From Paraglaciecola sp. (lineage in GTDB: Bacteria > Pseudomonadota > Gammaproteobacteria > Enterobacterales > Alteromonadaceae): a DNA stretch of 64,000 nucleotides. The stretch covers positions 44,674 to 108,673 of the forward strand of contig JAACSL010000014.1 in the NCBI GenBank assembly GCA_009993955.1, written 5' to 3'. Shown here piece after piece: positions 10,581 through 19,450 of this stretch. The notes below the pieces were generated by a model. The model saw only the letters and a program-made list of their open reading frames with translations, ran no database searches and was not told the origin of the DNA. Numbering within the stretch: the stretch's first letter is position 1; every line of letters begins with the position of its first letter. Position numbers and translations under genes: made by a program.

Positions 10581-10751
10581 AGTAAGATTTTAAAACACTG
10601 AGTGTAAATGCAAAGTGAAATAAATTGAACGTGTAGATGAAAAAATTTTGTGTTGGTGATTACATAATGCCAACATTTATCAGCGTAATATTGGCATGAT
10701 GTTTATCCTAAACAAACGCATCCATCCTTTTTACGACCCGCAAGGCTACAA

Positions 10752-12209
10752 ATGTACAAAACTTTAGTTGTTGTTGACCACCCCATTACCCTGCCAAACA
10801 GTGATTTAACTGTGGTGAATTTTGAGCAGTACTTGGCCGAATACCCCAAGGTAGGGGAACCCAAAATACGTATCATTAATTTATGTGATACAGAAAAATA
10901 TCTGAGTCAGGGTTACTACTGCTCGTTATTGGCCGAAGCACGTCAACATAAAGTGTTGCCCAGTGTGAATACCATTAACGATTTGTCTCTCATGCCGCCG
11001 AAAGATGAAGAGTGGGTAGAGATCCCCTTAGGCAAATCGCAAATTCCGTTAATAGAAAGTCCCGAAGAAAAAGACTTTTTAGTATTTTTCGGATACACCA
11101 AAACAGAATCGCTGCGTAAATTAGCCAAATTTGCTTTTGAACGTTTTCCAGCCCCTATTCTTAAGCTTTCCGTGGTGCGTGACCAACATCAAACTCAGTT
11201 AGTCTGCAGTGCCATCGGCGTTAATGAAATCAGTGCCGATAAGTGGGATCAATTCACAGGTGCCTTGCAACACTTTACGGTTAAGGTGTGGCGCAATCCT
11301 CCGGGGCGAAAACGTGCCCGTTGGGACATGGGAATTTTAGTTAATCCTGATGAAAAAACGCCACCAAGTGATGCAAAAGCCATCCAATTGTTTATTAAGG
11401 CCGCCAGCAAAGTAGGGATTGACGCAGAAGTGTTCACTGCTGCACAAAGTGCTCAGTTATATCAGTATGACGCCTTGTTCATCCGTGAAACCACCTCGAT
11501 CAAACACCATACTTATGAAATGGCTCGTAAAGGTGAGAAAGAAGGTTTAGTTGTGATGGACGATCCGAACTCCATCCTTCGTTGCTGTAATAAAGTGTTT
11601 TTGCACGACGCCTTCAGTTACCACAACATTTCGGCACCAAAAACTAAGTTTGTATCTAAATCTGATCCGAGCATTCTGGATAATTTAGAAGCTGAATTTG
11701 CCTACCCCATCGTGCTCAAGTTGCCAGAAAGCTCGTTTTCGTTGGGTGTGTTTAAAGTCAAAGATCGTGCAGAACTGGCCGCTAAACTAGAGCTCATGCT
11801 CAAACAATCGGCCCTTGTTTTGGTGCAAGAATATTTGTACACCGAATATGACTGGCGGATTGGCGTGCTGAATGGTCGTGCAATTTACGCCTGTCGTTAT
11901 TTTATGGCGCGCAACCACTGGCAAATTTATAACCATGGTTCAAAGCGCAATTCAGCGGGTAATTTTGAGACAATTCCCACCTTTGAAGTGCCGCGTGCCG
12001 TGTTAACCACCGCCATTAAAGCCTGTGAAATTGTGGGTAATGGTTTATATGGTGTTGATTTAAAACAAGTTAACGACAAAGTGTATTGTATCGAAGTCAA
12101 CGACAACCCTAATCTAGATAGTAAGATTGAAGACAAATACCTCGGTGACGAGTTATATCGTGTGATCATGCAAGAATTTGCCGATCGCCTTGAATACCGA
12201 GGACGTTAA
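10752..12209 (+). CDS. RimK-family ATP-grasp protein with N-terminal RimK-like extension
   Basis: ATP-grasp motifs VLKLPESSFSLGVFKV, LVQEYLYTEYDWRIGVLNG, YGVDLKQVNDKVYCIEVNDNPNLD. Confidence 0.88.
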   Translation: MYKTLVVVDHPITLPNSDLTVVNFEQYLAEYPKVGEPKIRIINLCDTEKYLSQGYYCSLLAEARQHKVLPSVNTINDLSLMPPKDEEWVEIPLGKSQIPLIESPEEKDFLVFFGYTKTESLRKLAKFAFERFPAPILKLSVVRDQHQTQLVCSAIGVNEISADKWDQFTGALQHFTVKVWRNPPGRKRARWDMGILVNPDEKTPPSDAKAIQLFIKAASKVGIDAEVFTAAQSAQLYQYDALFIRETTSIKHHTYEMARKGEKEGLVVMDDPNSILRCCNKVFLHDAFSYHNISAPKTKFVSKSDPSILDNLEAEFAYPIVLKLPESSFSLGVFKVKDRAELAAKLELMLKQSALVLVQEYLYTEYDWRIGVLNGRAIYACRYFMARNHWQIYNHGSKRNSAGNFETIPTFEVPRAVLTTAIKACEIVGNGLYGVDLKQVNDKVYCIEVNDNPNLDSKIEDKYLGDELYRVIMQEFADRLEYRGR

Positions 12210-12210
12210 G

Positions 12211-13362
12211 GTGCATGCCTTAAATCAGCATCTCTCTCAAGTGGTAGATGTAAAACAAAATGTGCTGGTGCGCGAGGCCAAAATGTCTGATTTGGCTCAG
12301 CTCATGGCATTAGAACAACGCTGTTTTACTGGTGATCGCCTGAGTAAACGTAGCTTCCAGCATTGGCTAAAAGCGAGCAACTGTGTATTTCAAGTCATCC
12401 TGTTTGACAACCGTGTGGTGGCCTATGGCTTGGTGATCATGCGCAAGGGCACTCACCTGGCGCGTTTATATTCCATCGCGGTAGACGGCGACATCCGTGG
12501 TTTAGGCATTGGCAAAAAGCTATTGATGGCTTTAGAAGAAGAAACCCTTGAACAAGGCAAGCTGTTTATTCGCCTTGAAGTGGCGAAAAACAATGAAACC
12601 GCCATCAGCTTGTATAAAGGTTTGGGTTATAAGATTTTTGGCAGTTACGAGGCCTATTACGAGGGCAATATTGACGCCCTGCGCATGCAAAAAAATATCC
12701 GCCAGTTGCAATCTTTGCAACAACTCACGCCCTACCCGTGGTATCAACAAACAACGGAATTTACCTGTGGCCCCTCCTCCTTGATGATGGCCATGGCGAA
12801 ATTGGATGACAGCATCGCCTTGAATCAGCAATTGGAGCTAGATATTTGGCGTGAGGCCACCACCATCTACATGACCTCAGGGCACGGAGGCTGCCATCCT
12901 TTTGGATTGGCGCTCGCTGCTTACAAACGTGGTTTTGCAGTGCAGGTCTATGTGAATCTAACGGGTCCCTTGTTTATTGGTGGGGTGAGAAGTCAGCACA
13001 AAAAAGACATCATGCAAGCTGTAGAAAATCAATTTCGCCAGCAAGTTGAACAAGCCGACATAACGGTGCACTGTGCGGATTTAACACTCGAGGGTTTAAA
13101 CGCGCACATCCGTGATGGTGCCAGTGTGATCAGCTTAATTTCCACTTATCAATTAGATGACAAAAAAGCACCGCATTGGGTTTGCGTCACTGAAATTGAT
13201 AATGACTATTTGTATGTGCATGATCCCGATCCCGATGATTTGGATGTGGAATCCCTTGATTGCCAGCATATCCCTATCGCCAAGCAAGATTTCTACGCGA
13301 TGTCTTACTTTGGTAAAGAGCGTTTGCGTACGGCGGTCGTCATCAGTCTTCCAAAGGTCTAA
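12211..13362 (+). CDS. GNAT N-acetyltransferase fused to a C39-like papain-fold peptidase domain; GTG start at 12211 favoured (ORF track gives 12178)
   Basis: GNAT: VRGLGIGKKLL-like IRGLGIGKKLLMALEEE; peptidase: QTTEFTCGPSSLMMAMAKL (Cys) and APHWVCVTEIDNDYLYVHDPD (His/Asp); GAGGA ahead of GTG. Confidence 0.85.
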   Translation: MHALNQHLSQVVDVKQNVLVREAKMSDLAQLMALEQRCFTGDRLSKRSFQHWLKASNCVFQVILFDNRVVAYGLVIMRKGTHLARLYSIAVDGDIRGLGIGKKLLMALEEETLEQGKLFIRLEVAKNNETAISLYKGLGYKIFGSYEAYYEGNIDALRMQKNIRQLQSLQQLTPYPWYQQTTEFTCGPSSLMMAMAKLDDSIALNQQLELDIWREATTIYMTSGHGGCHPFGLALAAYKRGFAVQVYVNLTGPLFIGGVRSQHKKDIMQAVENQFRQQVEQADITVHCADLTLEGLNAHIRDGASVISLISTYQLDDKKAPHWVCVTEIDNDYLYVHDPDPDDLDVESLDCQHIPIAKQDFYAMSYFGKERLRTAVVISLPKV

Positions 13363-13395
13363 AAACCTGCTGTTGTTTCTCGCTGCGCATGCTTA

Positions 13396-14307
13396 TCAGT
13401 TGTGGGCCTCTAACCAGGTCTGCACTTCTTGATCCACGCCGCTGGGGTAAGGCACACCGTCTTCCACACCAACATATAACAAACACATGTCTTCGCGTTG
13501 CAAAAACACACTGAGGTATTTGTTTACCCAAAAATTTAAATGCTGCTGCAATGCTTTTGCCTGCTCAATTTCTTGCAAGATCGCTGGGTGCGAATCCAAT
13601 TCATCTAAAATAGCCTGATTGTTTTTATATAAGCCGCTCGCGGTGATGCCCCGGATTTGCTGACAAACAAACAACTCTTGCTCGGTTATCTGCGGATAAT
13701 ATTGTGCAAAAAACTTTTCGAACTGTTGTGTGCGTTCGATCTGTAAACGGTTTTCCAGCATGCTGACCAATTCATTGCGCCGAGCTAACTGCGCTTTAAA
13801 CGCGGTGTAAGTGTTATCTTGAAATAGCGCGATTCGCCCGATGGCAGCCTGCAACTCACGTTGGGCGAAAAAATGCCAAGCACCAAACACCATGCTGCAC
13901 AATACAACAACGCTTGCCGCAATAAACCAAGGTCGTGATTTTTTCACCGCTTGCGCACGCATCGATAATGAATCTGCTGTCCCCATGGTCTCGCAATGTT
14001 GCACGGGCGCAATACAAAAGCCAATGCCTCGTGATGTCTTAATAATTTGTTGGCTTTCCCCATCGTCCCCGAGTAACTGACGTGTATCAGAAATCAATCG
14101 AAACAAAGACCAATCACTCACCACCACATCGTCCCAAATGGCTTCGGCGAGTTGTTTTTTACTCAGTGAGGCGGGGCTGGCGCTGGCTAAAAGTAAAAGT
14201 AACTTAAATTGTCGTTCAGCCAAGGGGATCACCTGTCCTTGTTTGCGCAACGACTTGCTAGGTACATCCAATTCAAAATCAGCAAACTTATAAGCACTTA
14301 CTTGCAT
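13396..14307 (-). CDS. ToxR/CadC-like membrane-bound winged-helix transcriptional regulator
   Basis: OmpR/PhoB-type wHTH (IPLAERQFKLLLLLAS...DVVVSDWSLFRLISDTRQLLGDD) followed by a TM helix (WFIAASVVVLCSMVFGAWHFF). Confidence 0.8.
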   Translation of the reverse strand: MQVSAYKFADFELDVPSKSLRKQGQVIPLAERQFKLLLLLASASPASLSKKQLAEAIWDDVVVSDWSLFRLISDTRQLLGDDGESQQIIKTSRGIGFCIAPVQHCETMGTADSLSMRAQAVKKSRPWFIAASVVVLCSMVFGAWHFFAQRELQAAIGRIALFQDNTYTAFKAQLARRNELVSMLENRLQIERTQQFEKFFAQYYPQITEQELFVCQQIRGITASGLYKNNQAILDELDSHPAILQEIEQAKALQQHLNFWVNKYLSVFLQREDMCLLYVGVEDGVPYPSGVDQEVQTWLEAHN

Positions 14308-14516
14308 TGTTGATGTTCTCAGGTGACAAGGATGGCGGTGTCGACGCCAAGAAAAGCTGGTTGTTTAAAATTGTTACTTTATAACCTCTTGTTTTTTAAG
14401 TCATTCAAATTAATTCAAGTTAAATCAAATGCCTGAGATTGCTGAACGAAAACACTCTCCTATACCGTTGATGTGTACCGCGACGTTTGCATCGACGGAC
14501 AAACAGGGAGAACACT

Positions 14517-15275
14517 ATGTTTTTTGAATCACGAAAAAAAACCCAGCATATCAGTCTGTTTTTGCTTGGCATGTTGGGTGGCTGGGCCGGCCACAGCACA
14601 GCAGCTTTATTAAGTTTTACTGACCAAGCAGCGTTTATCGCAGCCATCAGTGGCGCGACCAGCCAGACCATCAATTTCGATAGCGTTAGTGCAGGTACCG
14701 TGCTCAACAATACCGCGACATTCGAGAATGTGCAGTTTATGTTTGAGGATGAAAACGGTTTGGCTGTAGATGCCGGAATCAGTGACAACTTTGCCACTAC
14801 TTCTGGCACCAACGCCCTAGGTTTGAATGACACCTTGGGCCAAACGTTTATCTCTGGCAGCTCAATAGAATTATTATTCTCAACCACCATACATGCGATT
14901 GGCCTGTTCATCATCGCGTCTCCCGGAGACATGGGCTTTGCGGATGATGCCACGTTAAGTGCAGGAAATGGAGTGATCAGCAATGCAGAAATACCCATGC
15001 AAACATTAGGGGATGATGGGGATGTATTTTTTCTCGGCCTGATAGACAGTGCGGGGTTTTCGAGTGCGACCCTCGCCAGTGTATGTTGCGGCTTTTTTGA
15101 ATTTACCCTTGATGACATTCAGTATGCCACTCTCTCTGGGCCAAGTGCTGCAGTCCCTGCGCCGGCGGCACTGCCTTTGATGTTTTTGGCATTGATTTGC
15201 TCACTCACACAACAAAAAAAACACGTTTTATTCGCCTTTGCCTTTTCCTCAACTCGCTGCGGAGTTCCATCATGA
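14517..15275 (+). CDS. PEP-CTERM/VPLPA-like surface or exported protein
   Basis: Signal peptide; C-terminus VPAPAALPLMFLALICSLTQQKKH resembles a sorting signal; ATG at 14517 with GGGAG upstream. Confidence 0.55.
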   Translation: MFFESRKKTQHISLFLLGMLGGWAGHSTAALLSFTDQAAFIAAISGATSQTINFDSVSAGTVLNNTATFENVQFMFEDENGLAVDAGISDNFATTSGTNALGLNDTLGQTFISGSSIELLFSTTIHAIGLFIIASPGDMGFADDATLSAGNGVISNAEIPMQTLGDDGDVFFLGLIDSAGFSSATLASVCCGFFEFTLDDIQYATLSGPSAAVPAPAALPLMFLALICSLTQQKKHVLFAFAFSSTRCGVPS

Positions 15276-16402
15276 AAACCTTATCTATTTTTACTTTAAG
15301 TCTTGTTTGTCTCAATGCCAGTGTGATGGCGGCTGAACGCCCCTCACTAGCGAGTCACGAACTGCGTCTCAACAGCATTGATCTCGCCCTCGATGAGCTT
15401 AATTTGCAGGTCGGTGAGCAGCAACAGCAGCTTAGCGACCTCAGCCTAAGCTTAGAAACGTTACAACTTACCCCCGGACCGCAAGGAGAAAAAGGCGAGA
15501 AAGGAGACAAAGGTGAATCAGGTGCGCGTGGTGCAACTGGCGCACCGGGTCCACTATCTGACCTAAGCTGCCGTGCAGGACAAATTCCTCAGTTTGATGG
15601 CACTGATTGGGTGTGCGCAGATTCGAGTGCTCAAGTCGTGGCCGATGAAGACAATAATTGCATTACTGGTTTTGGCTTTAGCTTGAATATCATCAACACC
15701 TCAACCACCTCTGTTGGGTGGGATAAAAAATGTGATGAAAGCCGCCGATTAGTCAGTTTTTTTGGTCCAGTTAAACCCATATTAAGACGCGGCGAAACCT
15801 TAACAGCGCCTGTTTTAAGCCTGTTTCCGGGGAAATTCGACGACAACTTAACCGAGTTTTCTGCCCTGCCATTAAGTTTGCCACTGCAATCCTCAAACTT
15901 GAGTGGTCTTATTTTTATGGAAGCCACCATTGTTTCCGTCGGCGCAGAGACTGAGGCTGAAGTACTGGAATGGGCGACGGCAGTTAATCCTCCAGGGAAA
16001 GCTTTTCGTCTGCAACAGCAGGACTTAGGTTTTGATATATCAATGAACTTCTGTCTGCCAAAAAACTTTTTCAGCAAGCCATTACAAGATCGCTCAGGCC
16101 AGTTTCTGGTGGAGCAACACTTGACTATACAATGCACTGAAATAGGCTTGGTCACCAACTTTGAATTTAGCACCCAGCCTGTCGTTGAGCTCTTTTTATC
16201 CCGATATTTTGACGGCTTCAGTACCGCCAGAGATGTAGCCGTGAACTTTGATGAAGCAGCGCTTAGCCCATTCAATCGTGACTATCTAAACTTTGCCTTG
16301 CGTGCTTATCACCTGCCACGCTTCAAAATGGCCAATGACAAAACATGGCCAGTGCCACAGCATGGTTTGCAATTGAGTACATCGTTCATTTTTGAAAATT
16401 AG
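15272..16402 (+). CDS. Exported protein with short collagen-like Gly-X-Y segment
   Basis: MKTLSIFTLSLVCLNASVMA signal peptide; nine consecutive GXY triplets GPQGEKGEKGDKGESGARGATGAPGPL (15476-15556); ATGA overlap with the preceding gene. Confidence 0.75.
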   Translation: MKTLSIFTLSLVCLNASVMAAERPSLASHELRLNSIDLALDELNLQVGEQQQQLSDLSLSLETLQLTPGPQGEKGEKGDKGESGARGATGAPGPLSDLSCRAGQIPQFDGTDWVCADSSAQVVADEDNNCITGFGFSLNIINTSTTSVGWDKKCDESRRLVSFFGPVKPILRRGETLTAPVLSLFPGKFDDNLTEFSALPLSLPLQSSNLSGLIFMEATIVSVGAETEAEVLEWATAVNPPGKAFRLQQQDLGFDISMNFCLPKNFFSKPLQDRSGQFLVEQHLTIQCTEIGLVTNFEFSTQPVVELFLSRYFDGFSTARDVAVNFDEAALSPFNRDYLNFALRAYHLPRFKMANDKTWPVPQHGLQLSTSFIFEN

Positions 16403-16409
16403 CGGAGCA

Positions 16410-17081
16410 CTAAACCTGCCAGTCTATGCCTTGTTTGCCTTGTTGTTCGAGCAAGGTATTGCAGGTCGAAAAATGTCGACAACCTAAAAAACCACGATGA
16501 GCAGACAAGGGAGAGGGGTGAGGCGCATGCAGCACATGATGTTTGTGTTGGTCAATCACCCCGCCCTTGCGCTGCGCATGGCTGCCCCACAACAAAAACA
16601 CCACCCCCTCAGTATGTTGGCTGATTAACGCAATCACTTTATCTGTGAACGTTTCCCAGCCAAGTTTTGCATGGGAGTGGGCTTGGCCTTGCTCAACAGT
16701 TAATACGCTATTGAGCAATAACACCCCCTGCTCAGCCCACCCCAGCAAATAACCGTGTTTGGGTAGGGTAAACCCCACAATATCTGTGGCTAACTCTTTA
16801 TAAATATTAACAAGCGAGGGCGGTGGCTTGATGCCCGGCAAAACGGAAAAACACAAGCCATGAGCTTGGCCCGCGCCGTGATAGGGATCTTGGCCGAGAA
16901 TAACCACCTTGACTTCGCCTAACTCCGTCAACTTAAAGGCATTAAATACATCGCGTTGAGGCGGATAAATTATCTTACCCGCTGCACGCTCACTGGCCAC
17001 GGTGTGCAAGATACGTTGAAAATAGGGTAGCTGTTTTTCATCAGCCAATACATCTGCCCAACGCAATGAATTTCCCGACAC
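16410..17081 (-). CDS. ung: Uracil-DNA glycosylase
   Basis: [18 protein letters not shown] and [18 protein letters not shown] motifs. Confidence 0.97.
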   Translation of the reverse strand: MSGNSLRWADVLADEKQLPYFQRILHTVASERAAGKIIYPPQRDVFNAFKLTELGEVKVVILGQDPYHGAGQAHGLCFSVLPGIKPPPSLVNIYKELATDIVGFTLPKHGYLLGWAEQGVLLLNSVLTVEQGQAHSHAKLGWETFTDKVIALISQHTEGVVFLLWGSHAQRKGGVIDQHKHHVLHAPHPSPLSAHRGFLGCRHFSTCNTLLEQQGKQGIDWQV

Positions 17082-17086
17082 CTTGG

Positions 17087-18370
17087 TTAACTGAGGATCT
17101 TAAACAGGTGGGATTTAAGAGCTTGGTAATCACTGGGTAATTCTGCCGCCAAACCTTCTTTGCCCGCACAATCTACCAAGGGTTGTGGCAAGCTGATAGG
17201 TTGACCCAAGACATTTTCTACGGTTTCTCTGAACTTAGCGGGATGCGCGGTGCCCAAAAATAAACCCGTTTGCTGTGGCTCAAGTTTCCTGATCAAGGCT
17301 TTGTAAGCGATGGCCGCATGGGGCTCACTGACATACCCTAACTGGGCCAGTTGGCGCATGGCAACTTGGGTATACTCCTCATCAATGGTGTCACCGGATA
17401 GTACAGACTTAGCCAAGTAACCCTGGTCTATCAAAGCTTCAATACGCGGCCAGTTGTTCGGTTGGCTGACGTCCATGGCATTGGATAAAGTGGCCACGGT
17501 TGCTTTGGGTGCCCACTCACCGGTTTTTAGATAACGCGGCACCGTATCGTTAAGGTTAGTTGCTGCGACAAAATGCTGGATGGGCAAGCCCATCACCTTA
17601 GCAATCATTCCAGCCGTCAAATTACCAAAATTACCACTTGGCACAGACACCACCAAGTGTTGCCGCTCGACTTCACTCAGTTGCGCAAACGCTTCAAAGT
17701 AGTAACACACTTGCGCAGCTAAACGACTGATATTGATGGAGTTTGCTGAATTTAAATGTAAACCCACACGCACATCATCATCATCAAAAGCCGTTTTGAC
17801 CAATTGCTGGCAAGCGTCAAAATCGCCTTCAATGGCCACGGTGTGAATATTGTCACCGAGGGTGGTGAACAACTTCTCTTGTAACATGGATATTTTGCCT
17901 TTGGGGAACAGAATAACCACATTGATATTGGGCAAACCATGAAAAGCATGAGCCACGGCAGCCCCCGTATCACCAGATGTGGCGGTGAGAATGGTAATGG
18001 GTTGACCTTTGGCTAATGCCACCAAACATTGCGCCATAAACCGCCCACCAAAGTCTTTAAACGCGAGGGTGGGGCCATGATAGAGTTCGAGGCTATAAAC
18101 ATTCTCACTGACTTTGACCACTGGCGCAGGGAAAACAAAGGCGCGTTCAACAATGCCGGCCAAAGTAGTTTTAGGCAGTTCATCACCAATTAATTTATGC
18201 AAAATTTCAACGCTGCGTTCTACAAAAGGCAGCGCCAAGATGGCGTCTATGTCACTAAAACTTGCGATATGCTTGGGAAAATATAAGCCTTGATTTTTGC
18301 CTAGCCCTTTTTTGACTGCTTCAGCAAAACTGGCCACATCAGATGCATCTTTTAAATTTACTAGTTCCAA
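17087..18370 (-). CDS. thrC: Threonine synthase
   Basis: [32 protein letters not shown]; position in thrABC. Confidence 0.97.
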   Translation of the reverse strand: MELVNLKDASDVASFAEAVKKGLGKNQGLYFPKHIASFSDIDAILALPFVERSVEILHKLIGDELPKTTLAGIVERAFVFPAPVVKVSENVYSLELYHGPTLAFKDFGGRFMAQCLVALAKGQPITILTATSGDTGAAVAHAFHGLPNINVVILFPKGKISMLQEKLFTTLGDNIHTVAIEGDFDACQQLVKTAFDDDDVRVGLHLNSANSINISRLAAQVCYYFEAFAQLSEVERQHLVVSVPSGNFGNLTAGMIAKVMGLPIQHFVAATNLNDTVPRYLKTGEWAPKATVATLSNAMDVSQPNNWPRIEALIDQGYLAKSVLSGDTIDEEYTQVAMRQLAQLGYVSEPHAAIAYKALIRKLEPQQTGLFLGTAHPAKFRETVENVLGQPISLPQPLVDCAGKEGLAAELPSDYQALKSHLFKILS

Positions 18371-18430
18371 TTCTATTACCCTTTTTAATTCTCGTTTTGT
18401 CTCGACCTGTGCTTGGTCAGTGACACTGCG

Positions 18431-19450
18431 TTAATACACCACGGCACCTTGTTGATCTAACTGGCAAATATGGCTAAAACCATGCTCGTTTTGAATGTAG
18501 TTTTCGGCCAACCACGAATTGATAAGTGTAGCTTGTTCGACGGATTCACACACCGCAAATACCGAGGGTCCAGAGCCAGAAATACCAAAAGCTAAAGCAC
18601 CATTTTGCTCGGCAAACGCGCGGGATTCGTCGAAATACGGCAACAACGACTTGCGATATGGTTCTGCGATCACATCACGCATCATCTGTGCCGCTAATTT
18701 TTCATCCTGCCGGTATAAGGCATCAATAAACACCGCTAACTGGCGACCAAACTGAATGGTGGTTGCCATCGCTATCTGCTTGGGCAAAATAGCACGCGCC
18801 GCCGCCGTCGACACCGAAATACCTGAATAACAACTCACCCAATACCAGTGTTTGAACATGGGCAGCCCTAAGGCAATCGTTCCCGGTTGTTCAGCCATCA
18901 GCGTTAAGCCACCCATAAAACAGGGCGCAACGTTATCATAATGCACCGAGCCACTTATCTGGCCTTCTAACTCACCCATCATGTGTAACAAAGCGTTATC
19001 GTCGAAGGGAATACGCCCCAGTACTCGAGCGTAAAACTGATTTAAACCATGAAAAGCAGCAACGATAGAGCTAGCACTTGAGCCTAAGCCACTGCCAATG
19101 GGTAGGTGTTTGTGCAAGGTCAGCGCAGCGGCGGGCACACTGCTTGCCACTATGCCCTGCTTGCCTAGTTCTGTCATAAAATGCTGATAACATTGGGTGA
19201 CAATATTCTTGCGCGGGTCGGCAGGCAATTTGTGCGCGAAGCGGCCAGCAATCTGCAAACTGAATACGCTGGCACTGTGCACTTCCACTTCATCACCCAA
19301 GGGACTGCCATCAATAGGTTTAAGGGCTGCACCCAGCAAATCAAAGCCCAAGCTGACATTGCCGATTGAGGCAGGCGCGAAGGCAGTAAGTGACAGTTCA
19401 CTCAACATAGGACTAACAGGATCATGGCTCATCAGTAGTTTTGCTTCCAT
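18431..19450 (-). CDS. thrB: Homoserine kinase
   Basis: HLPIGSGLGSSASSIVAAFHGLN GHMP motif; overlaps the thrA 3' end. Confidence 0.96.
   Translation of the reverse strand: MEAKLLMSHDPVSPMLSELSLTAFAPASIGNVSLGFDLLGAALKPIDGSPLGDEVEVHSASVFSLQIAGRFAHKLPADPRKNIVTQCYQHFMTELGKQGIVASSVPAAALTLHKHLPIGSGLGSSASSIVAAFHGLNQFYARVLGRIPFDDNALLHMMGELEGQISGSVHYDNVAPCFMGGLTLMAEQPGTIALGLPMFKHWYWVSCYSGISVSTAAARAILPKQIAMATTIQFGRQLAVFIDALYRQDEKLAAQMMRDVIAEPYRKSLLPYFDESRAFAEQNGALAFGISGSGPSVFAVCESVEQATLINSWLAENYIQNEHGFSHICQLDQQGAVVY

Noticed and set aside
14420-15118. 232-aa minus-strand ORF opposite the PEP-CTERM-like gene
   Set aside because: The plus-strand gene has a signal peptide, RBS and C-terminal signal; the antisense translation looks non-natural and has no matching features.
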